NCBI RefSeq assembly: GCF_037893015.1 | Contig: NC_133663.1 | Coordinates: 221,243,753 to 221,307,752 of the forward strand | Source: Macrotis lagotis | Taxonomy: Eukaryota; Chordata; Mammalia; Peramelemorphia; Peramelidae | Direction of reading: 5' to 3' | DNA length: 64,000 bases | Shown: piece after piece, positions 11,532-64,000 of the stretch | Layout: the number at the start of each line of letters is the position of its first letter | Numbering within the stretch: the stretch's first letter is position 1 | Notes under the pieces: generated by a model | What the model was told of the DNA's origin: nothing | What the model saw: the letters and a program-made list of their open reading frames with translations, nothing else | Databases searched by the model: none | Program-made: the position numbers and the translations under genes

Positions 11532-12080
11532 AATTCAATATATTATTTTCAAAGTTGTTCTGTTTTTTATTTCCTTTTGAACTTATGCATCATAGATTTA
11601 GAGCATAGTGTTTATTGAGAAATTCAAGGTTTTCCCACTGCATGTGTTTGCTTTTAGTTTTATTGATCATGTAGTGTTTATTAAATGGCAAAAACAGTGC
11701 TAAGAAAGGCAAACACATGGTCCCTGTTCTCTATTTCACTCTACATATTTATTTTATATTTTTTTATAAATTTCCTTCTATGAGGCAGGGGACGGGGACA
11801 GTTCTTTTTTGGTGCTATGTATCCTTTTGGTAATCTGACAAAGTTTATATTTTCTTCAGAACGGTCTTAAATGCATCTACTAAAATAAGATAGTAAAGAA
11901 AACCAGAATATTGAGTCCTATATTCTTATCTAAGTTTATGGACACCCCCCTGAAATCTAACAGGCACTAGGCCTCCAGGTTTTAGCATAAATGTTATGTA
12001 TTTTTCCAAGGTTTTTTTTTTCAATTACATATAAAATTATGTGCTTTTGGGTGGGTTTTTTTGCAATTATATTGTTTTTT
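11532..12080. other. AT-rich intergenic DNA
   Basis: Contains an L2-like trace near 11655-11740 and T-runs. No gene seen. Confidence 0.45.
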
Positions 12081-12231
12081 TCTTTTGTTTTTTTTTGACA
12101 AGGCAACGGGGTTCAGTGACTAGACCAAGGTCACACAGCTAGTTAATTATCAAGTGTCTGAGGTAAAATTTGAACTCAAGTTGCCCTGACTCCAGGGCTG
12201 ATGCTCTAAGCACTGGGCCACCTACCTACCC
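12081..12231 (-). mobile_element. Marsupial SINE with clear target duplication
   Basis: The reverse complement reads GGGTAGGTAGGTGGCCCAGTG, a diverged B box and 'CCACTGAACCCCGTTGCC' with a poly(A) end. It is flanked by the exact 14-bp direct repeat TTATATTGTTTTTT at 12067-12080 and 12232-12245. Confidence 0.9.
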
Positions 12232-12365
12232 TTATATTGTTTTTTGTAATGTATTGTTCAGTCAATATTAAGTATGCTTTTAAGGCTGTTTAAACATTTC
12301 CCAATTTAATTTTGATTTTTCTTTACTTCTGAGACACAGATCCATCCTTCTTTTCCCACAATGAA

Positions 12366-12412
12366 AACACACACACAAACACACACACACACAGACACAC
12401 AGACAAAGACAT
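12366..12412. repeat. (CA)n microsatellite
   Basis: Imperfect CA dinucleotide run (ACACACACAC with CAAAC and CAGAC interruptions), about 1.6 kb upstream of the PHKA2 start codon. Confidence 0.85.
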
Positions 12413-13946
12413 ACATAAATGAGTGAAAAAGTTTGTTAAGGGTGGAGGAGGGGTAGAAAGTGTCTTCCATGTTTAGACTTTGAATAGCTAGGATATGGAT
12501 CAGCTAATTACCGGAAAATAGAAACTCAGGAGTGGAATTCTTCGTCAGGTTAGTGGTGGAGGGGGTGCACGTGGAGGAATCCTGATTTTTAGATGAGAGC
12601 AGGCCATGCAAGTGCAACACTTAGTGATTTATTGGACTCTAGCATATCCTCCTCTTGTTTGTCAGGTTTCACAGGGCTTCCAGTGTTGTAAAACCGATCT
12701 TGCTCTCTTGTAAGAAATCCCAAAGCCCTCCCAGGATGCAGCACCCTCTCCGTTCCCCAGCAGATTGCCTAGGCCTGGGCAGTGAGAACTGTCCCCCTCG
12801 CTTCTCCCTTTCACCCTTAAGGGGAGACCTGGTCTGCCACCAAGCTTGCCACGCTGGGGACGGCTGGGAGCCGCAGTGGAGGAAGACTGCGGGTGCTACG
12901 CTTGGCTCCCCGGGCTCAGCCACTTTTCCTCCTCTACCCCAACTAAGGTGTGGAGCCTCGGGCTGCCATCGGCCACCTTGGGGGGGGGGGGGGTCAGGTT
13001 CTGGGTAATGAGTGGTCAAGAATTCTGTGTTGCCCCTTTCTCCGCCTTCGGTGGGCCTCCCTGCCCAAGCTTCCAAAGGCTGCTTTTCCCCCTTGGGGGC
13101 GGGAAGTGGGGAGGGAGCGAAGGGGAAGAAGAGCTTTTGTGGGAGAGCTTTGGGGCTTGTTTATAATCACTCGGTTCCGAAGCAGGTGGAGGGACGGGGG
13201 CTGGGGGGCTTGGGGGGGGGGGGCTGCCGCCCGCGGCGGGGTTCCCAGCCAGCGCCTGCCTGCCTCGCGCCCACCCCAGAGTGCTGCATTTTACCTGGGG
13301 GTGAAGGTCATGTTCTGCCATTCACAATATTTTTTTCCCACTTAAAAAAAAAACTCACCACCTTATTTTTAGTTAACCAGCATTTATTGTGTCTTCCTCT
13401 GCCACCGAGGAAGAAAAAGGAACCAAACGTCTGCGCCAGGGCCACGTCCAAGGACATTTGCCATGATGATGATAATAAAAGGATCCTGCTGAGGCGCAGT
13501 GGCTGGAGGGCTGCACTTGGGGGTCGGAAGGCACTCCGGTTCAGGTGCGGACGAAGGGAGGCTTCTCCCGGCCTCGGTTGTTCTCCGTCCCTAAGGTGGG
13601 AACGAGGACGGCCGTCTCCGGGCTGGCGCGGCGGCAGAGGGTGAGCGCAAGTCGGGCCTTCCGGGGCTCCGAGAAAAGCTACTTCCTAGCGGCCCTGGCC
13701 TGCGGAGGCAGCAACTCACCGATGGTGCGCCGGCTGACGGCGGCTCTTCATTCCCGAACCAACCAGGGCTAAGGACACAGCGCGCGCGCTCGCCGGCCGC
13801 GAGCGGCCACGCCCCCCGAGGGCCGCTGGAGCCGTGGGCGCGCGCGCGGGCTCCTTCTCGGCCGCGGCGCCGGGGCCCTTCCGGCCTCTCTCCGGCCGGG
13901 GCTTGCAGCCGGAGGCCTGGGGGTCGGGGTGGGGGAGACCCCAGAA

Positions 13947-58801
<44,855 letters not shown>

Positions 58802-58812
58802 TAAACTCCTTT

Positions 58813-61800
58813 TTTTTTCTTTTTACAGTTGCAAACCTTTTTTATTTGGGGGAACACATATAACACTTTGCCTTTTCAGATGGTTTTTAGGAAATGACTG
58901 ATGAGTACCTAATAGAGTTTTGGCAGAACAAGAACAATGACTCCTCCACCATAAACTGAAGGTGATCAATATACAGAGACAGCACCAAGGAGGTAGTTTA
59001 CAGTTAGACACTTGAGTTAGAACCTAATACTAGTAATACTAGTTCTAGTATTAGTACCTGAAATGCCACTGCATGTTAATAAATATTCTACAATCTGTCG
59101 GTAACTTCAAGAAGAATGGAGAGGAAATTTTGGGAACTAATCCAGTTTCTGATGGAGCAGAAAAAATTTCAAAGTCAAGTGTTTGATGCTTCAAAACATT
59201 TCCTTTGATTTTCCTATAGTGTTGACAGTGTTCCAGTTGCCAACCCAGCTTGGCTGCAAACTTGGCTCAATGCAGCAATACATTCATTTGGACAAGGAAG
59301 ACTATGCCCAGAGGAGGGGGAGGGACACTCAGCCTGAAACCCAGTAATCCTTTAAGTGAGGAATTTTGGAAAAAAACAAAACAAAACAAAAACCCCAAAG
59401 TAAATGTATTTATGTCTATTACTATTTAGAATGTTGCTTATCATTTAATTTCTTGCAGCCAGTGGCACATAAGACAAAGGTGTTATTTTCTATAGTGTCT
59501 TCCTTGGAGAGAAGTGTTTGCAATCACAGTGACAACTCTTCTGATGATCTAAAACCAAACCTTGTAAGCATTTATTAGCCTGGCTGGTTTCTGGAAAAAC
59601 TGAATATGAATACGAAGAGGCGAACATTTTCAATTTTAAGTTCAATGAAGCCTAACCTTAGGGTTAGTCTAGCCTACTGTGGCTTAATTTTCACTGTCAA
59701 CCCAAAGGGAAGATAAAATCTACCAAATTGTATGTTATCTCTTCAATACCTTCTCCTTGGAGTGGATAAAGAAGGTTGAGGTCACTATGAAAGCAAGCAG
59801 ACAGGAATGGAAATATGAAATGTACAGAAGCCATGTGCCATGAGGTGAGAGGTAGGGGGTGGGCAGGGGTTCACAGTAAAATAAATATTGAAAAACATGG
59901 GGACCTGTCACAGTATATCCTTTTCACAACTTTCTAGCTAGCTGTGTAGGAGGCTATCATCTACTGACTAGAAAACTGGCTTAATCTTAGCTCACATCAC
60001 CCTTCTGTCCACATAAGACTAGTGACATATGAAATAATCCTTTAAGTAAATGGAAACTGCCTAGGTCACTCATGTTTCTTTAGAAGAACTAAAGAAGTTG
60101 ACTTTGCCATCAAGTAAGGGTTGTATGTATACTGAACAAGTTACACAACGTCTAGATTGGACTAAAAATGCAATCTGGACTGAATAAAACAAAGAAGTCT
60201 ATTACCCACACACTAATGTCAACGTAGGTGGTCAGGGATTGGCACTGAAAAGGCAGCACAATGCATCATTAGAAACTGTTCAAAACATAAATAGTGAAGT
60301 CTGTTAAAAATCTAACATAATAAATTAAGATTAACTAACACAATTGGGAAATGTTTATGTGACTGTCCACCAAAATTGTCCCAGATGCCATTCAATGGAA
60401 GATGGAGTCATATAAATTCCACAAAGGCATTGGGTTCTCATGGAGACTGTAGCAACTTTTGTGGAAAAAACTTCCACAGTAATATCACTGACCCCTTATT
60501 AAGGTGTTCAAGGGCTCTGCTCAAAAAAGGTTTGGCAATATTTTCCAAAATAAGGCTCATACCAAAGTCTCAAGCACTATGAGACTTTGTTCTGTTGTCT
60601 GTTGAGTGAATCAATGTAGTGAAAAGTGGCTCCCAGAGCCCAACTGGTTTCGATGTCATCAATTTTCCGAGCCAGCTTAAACAAACCTTAGTTTTCGGAA
60701 ACCCAAATTCTTGAAGTAGCAAACTGATATAGGTAAGGTCCATACAAATAAAAGGATTCTCCTGTGGGTTAACTTCGATGGTTCTACAAACATAATTTGC
60801 TGCAATTTCAAAGTCTTCAACTGTGAGACTGCCTCCTTTCTCCTTATCTATGAGACCAACATTTGCTGCAAGGTCATAATAGTAAGAAAAAGCATAAAAA
60901 TCCAAGTTCTTGACTTCTTCAGTTTTATGCACCTTATTTTGAAGGATTTCTGATACTCTTTTAGAGCACAATTCATACAGATGAACCCCTGTTTTGTGCC
61001 CTGAAATTTTGTATGTTATTTCGGCATGCTCCCATTCTCCATTAAAACTTGAAGGAAAGCAGGGACTGATCAACTCATTGTCAGGTTTTCCCTCTATTCC
61101 TCCTAAGATTGCAAGCCTTGCTGACATCAAACCAAGTCCCAAGTAGCTGTATGAATATAGTTTGTATGTAGTATTGAACATCTGGAATGAGGTTACATAC
61201 CCAGCTGGGGACGTCTGGAGGGTGACCTCAATTTTTGGAAGAAATGTAATTTGTGTTGATCCACCTCCTAGGTCCAGCATGCCAACACTGTTCTTTCCTG
61301 GAGTGTTTAAATTGCCTGTTAAAAAGTTCACTGTGATCCATGCTGAAACTCCTTCATCAGTTCCATTCATTATGGAAACACAGTCATCTCCTACAAGGAA
61401 AGGTGATGCCTGAAAAACCTCTCTTACCTTCTGTAGCAACTTCTGAGCCTTTTCACCTGGTAATAGACGCAAACCAGCCGTTGCCTTAAGAACCAAAGGT
61501 GTGACCTTCCACAGATCAAAAGGAATTTCTTCTTTAGCAACATTCAGTAGTTCTTGTATTCCCTGGGTGCTCTTATCAACATCATCAGCATGAGCAGAAA
61601 GTCCTGGCTTTAGGGCTTTGAAGGTTTCATGGGTCAAAGTGGGAGTTTCTTTTGTTGTCTGGGTGAACTGAAAGATGTGTATTCGGGTTCCAGTGCTTCC
61701 AGCATCAAACATAATTCCATAGAATACTGCATGATTGGGAGCCACCCACATCTCATGGTGCTGTTGATTTTTTCTTGTTCCCATAGCAGTCTCTGTTATG

Positions 61801-62073
61801 CTGAAGATTCTTTGAGTAGCAAAGGCCCACTGCCATTTTACATATACATACAAATAGTCCCAATGGATAAGCAATTTTGGATATCTTCATGTTTCCATTA
61901 CTATTTCTCAATGCTTTTTTCATTTCTTTAGATATCAGAATTCTGTGTTACAACCTCCGCCCGCCGGCCGCGCTCCCGGGAGCCCCCATCCAAGGCGAGG
62001 GCAGCGTGCTCCTCCCCCCAACAAGTGCGGCTCCGAGGCCCCGCTGCCCCCGGGCCCTGCCCCCCGGTGGGCC
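58813..62073 (-). pseudogene. ENTPD6: Full-length processed retrocopy of ENTPD6 (nucleoside diphosphatase)
   Basis: ENTPD6 hydrolyses nucleoside diphosphates in the Golgi lumen or as a secreted form. This intronless antisense copy sits in PHKA2 intron 7. The parental start is ATG 61923-61921 (MKKALRNSNG..), followed by the signal-anchor region; an indel near 61850 shifts frame inside that anchor. From there a stop-free frame runs to 60570; its first ATG (61784) gives 404 residues. Apyrase regions are all legible: FDAGSTGTR, ATAGLRLLPGEK, DEGVSAWITVNFLTG, LDLGGGSTQITF, YSYLGLGLMSARL, and FYAFSYYYDLA. A second shift near 60685 replaces the last ~40 residues (parental stop 60577-60579). A GC-rich 5' leader, about 1.7 kb of 3' UTR, AATAAA (58841-58846) and poly(A) are kept. 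The 11-bp duplication TAAACTCCTTT lies at 58802-58812 and 62074-62084. Probably a pseudogene, but young. Confidence 0.95.
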
Positions 62074-62084
62074 TAAACTCCTTT

Positions 62085-62475
62085 AAAAAAAAAACTTCTA
62101 TAGATTTTCACAATCTGGCACCAAACTTATTTTACATTATTTCCCTTCCCACACTGTAGATAGTTCTTATAAATAGACCTTGCTGTTCTTCACACATACA
62201 ACATTCCATCTCCATATTTGAAATCCTTACTTTTGCCTGTTTAAATTCCTAGTTACTTTCTAGACATTAAAGGAGTAACTCCTATGTGAAACCTTTCCTG
62301 ATCCTTTAGCCTATTGAGTGCCTTCTTCTCCAAAATTACATTATTTTTCATATACTTTGTATTTCAAGGGTGGGATGGTAGAGCACTATTTCATTTTTCT
62401 TTTATTTCTAGCACCCAGGACAAGTTACTTGCTACATAGTAGACACTTTATAGAAATTTGACTGGTTTATTGGTT
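62085..62475 (+). mobile_element. L2-like fragment
   Basis: 'AACCTTTCCTGATCC', 'TTTATTTCTAGCACCC' and 'TGCTACATAGTAGACACTTT' follow the L2 3' end order. Diverged. Confidence 0.6.
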
Positions 62476-63039
62476 GACTTTTTCCAGGCTCTTCCAGAAA
62501 AGGCAGAAATTCTTACCTAGGAAACAATAACAAAAAATTCTTTGCCAGATTTTCTTTTCTTATTTCTTCAGAATCTTAGTTGCTGAGTAATTATATTAAG
62601 TATTAGAGCTAGAATGTAAACCTAGGAAATCTGATTCAAAAATCAGTGTTAGACTGCAGAGCAAGGTCCTTCGTGATAGTGAATATCCTAATAGTTTTTT
62701 CTTTGTTTTATACTCTTCTTGGTGCAGGGACCTTGTTTATGGTAAGTTGTTTATAGCTTTCAATATTTTTAATCTTTGAAAGCTAGACTATTAACTAGGC
62801 CATTGTTATTTACTAATTACCACCAAACTTACTCTAGGATTTTGGACCCCCATTTTTAAACATTAAATCTCTTCCATTCTCCCTCCATGTAAAAGAATTG
62901 ATGGGGAAAAGTCACAAAACAAATTACCATACCTTAATATCTCGGTTTGTCTCCTATGCCTCTGTCAATTATCATTCTTAATCCCTTATATACAAATTTA
63001 AGGTGTGCTTTTGGTCATCCATAGATCAAAGCACAAGGC
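62476..63039. other. PHKA2: PHKA2 intron 7, unassigned
   Basis: AT-rich intronic sequence with a possible MIR trace at about 62580-62670. No gene, exon or RNA recognised. Confidence 0.5.
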
Positions 63040-64000
63040 AGGAGAGCAGCCAGAGCCTCTCATAAGACCTTGTAGGTTCTTGTGGTTGTATCCCAATAAT
63101 ACTCAAAAGCTCAGGAAGCACCCCAAAACCAGGGCACAGGCTGGGGAAATGAATAAACAGAAAAAAAGGAACCTGACCATAGTCAATTACTTTGGTCCCA
63201 TGAAAGATCAAAACACACATTCAGAAGATGACAAAGTCCAAGCTTCTGTATCTAAAACCTCCAAGAAAAATAGGAGTTGAGCTCAGGCTATGGCAGAGCT
63301 CAAAAAAAGATTTTGAAAATCAATTAAGGGAGTAGAGGAAAAATTGGGAAGAAAAAGGAAAAGCATGAAAGCCAAGTCAGCGGCTTAGTCAAGGAGATCT
63401 AAAGATCTAAAGAAAATGCTGAAGAAAACAACATGTTAAAAACCAATGGAAAAAGCAATCCAAAAAGCTATTGAGGAGAAGAATGCCTTAAGAAACCAGA
63501 ATTGGCGAGATGGAAAAGGAGATAAGAAAACTCTCTGATGAAAACAACTCCTTCAAATGTAGAATGGAGCTAAAGGAAGCCGATGACATTTCCAGGAATC
63601 AAGAAACAATAATACCAGAAGAATGAAAAACTAGAAGAAAAAGTAAATTATCTCATTAAAAGACAACTGAAGTCACTTAACCCCATTGCCTTACAACCCC
63701 CCCCAAAAAAAACTGATCTGGAAAACAGATGCAGAGGACAATTTAAAAATTATTAGGTTACCTAAAAGTCATGATCAGGAAAAAAAGCCTTGACTTCATT
63801 TTTAAAGAATTTCAACAGGAAAATTGCCCTGATATCCTAGAAGCAGCGGGCAAAATAGAAATTGAGAGAATCCACTGATCTCCCCTAGAAAGAGATCCAA
63901 AAAAATAACTCCCAGGAATATTATAACCAAATTCCAGAACTCCCAAGTCAAAGAAAATATTACAAGCAGCCAGAATGAAAAAAATTCAAATATCATGGAG
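63040..64000 (+). mobile_element. Second HAL1-like/L1 ORF1 copy, 5'-truncated, runs off window
   Basis: Begins near 'AGCCTCTCATAAGACCTTGT', which matches the middle of the first HAL1-like copy (55608), and continues through the same ORF1 text (DHSQLLWSHERSKHTFRR-like in one frame, 'TCTAAAACCTCCAAGAAAAA'). It reaches the ORF1 C-terminal region ('TACAAGCAGCCAGAATGAAA') at the right edge. Frames are broken. Whether it carries an ORF2 cannot be seen here. Confidence 0.72.
63671..63713 (+). mobile_element. Minimal SINE 3' fragment in HAL1-like copy
   Basis: AGTCACTTAACCCCATTGCC plus a C/A-rich end is the last ~40 bases of the common SINE. The host text reads continuously across it in the other copy, and a short AACTGA repeat flanks it, so it is a small insertion rather than part of the L1. 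Confidence 0.72.

Overview
This window is nuclear DNA from a marsupial. The evidence is the dense set of tRNA-derived marsupial SINEs (WSINE1/MAR1-like bodies with A box, B box and an 'AACCTAAAA' tail), marsupial-type L1 elements, MAR1-type SINEs with an RTE-like tail, and vertebrate gene exons with ordinary GT/AG introns. An Australian marsupial is my best guess from the SINE type, but I could not test this. Gene assignments come from recognising translated sequence against remembered human proteins; no database was searched.

Layout. 1-2.45 kb is a degenerate telomeric CCCTAA array, with further blocks at 4.06-4.46 and 4.71-4.88 kb. A telomere-associated unit is repeated at 1.93, 2.37 and 4.79 kb. 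The strand orientation fits a left chromosome end. 5-12.6 kb holds old L1 debris, SINEs and a processed LDHA pseudogene (7482-9151). 12.75-14.3 kb is a CpG island. It contains exon 1 of the only multi-exon gene here, PHKA2 (phosphorylase kinase alpha, liver form), which runs on the + strand. Coding exons 1-7 lie at 13947, 27618, 31087, 32759, 36850, 53810 and 58167. They encode about the first 239 residues, all in the N-terminal glucoamylase-like region, and the gene continues beyond the window.

The introns are full of repeats. Intron 1 holds a decayed gammaretrovirus-like fossil (about 16.9-22.2 kb, minus). Intron 5 holds a three-level nest: a minus-strand L1 (about 38.61-52.65 kb) is interrupted by a plus-strand internal L1 fragment with a 16-bp target duplication. 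That fragment is interrupted in turn by a near-full-length plus-strand L1 (39226-45972) with a perfect 18-bp duplication. Two L1s therefore lie tail to tail. Intron 6 holds a 2.6-kb L1-related element with an ORF1 but no ORF2 (HAL1-like), and a second copy starts at about 63.04 kb. Intron 7 holds a full-length antisense ENTPD6 retrocopy (58813-62073) with an 11-bp duplication, a complete 5' leader, a poly(A) tail and a 404-codon ATG-initiated reading frame with every apyrase region legible.

I found no operon, CRISPR array, structural RNA gene or clearly new biological system. The observations most worth following are the decayed telomere array with its repeated associated unit, the closeness of PHKA2 to it, the long open ENTPD6 retrocopy, the nested and inverted L1s, and the ORF2-less L1 family.
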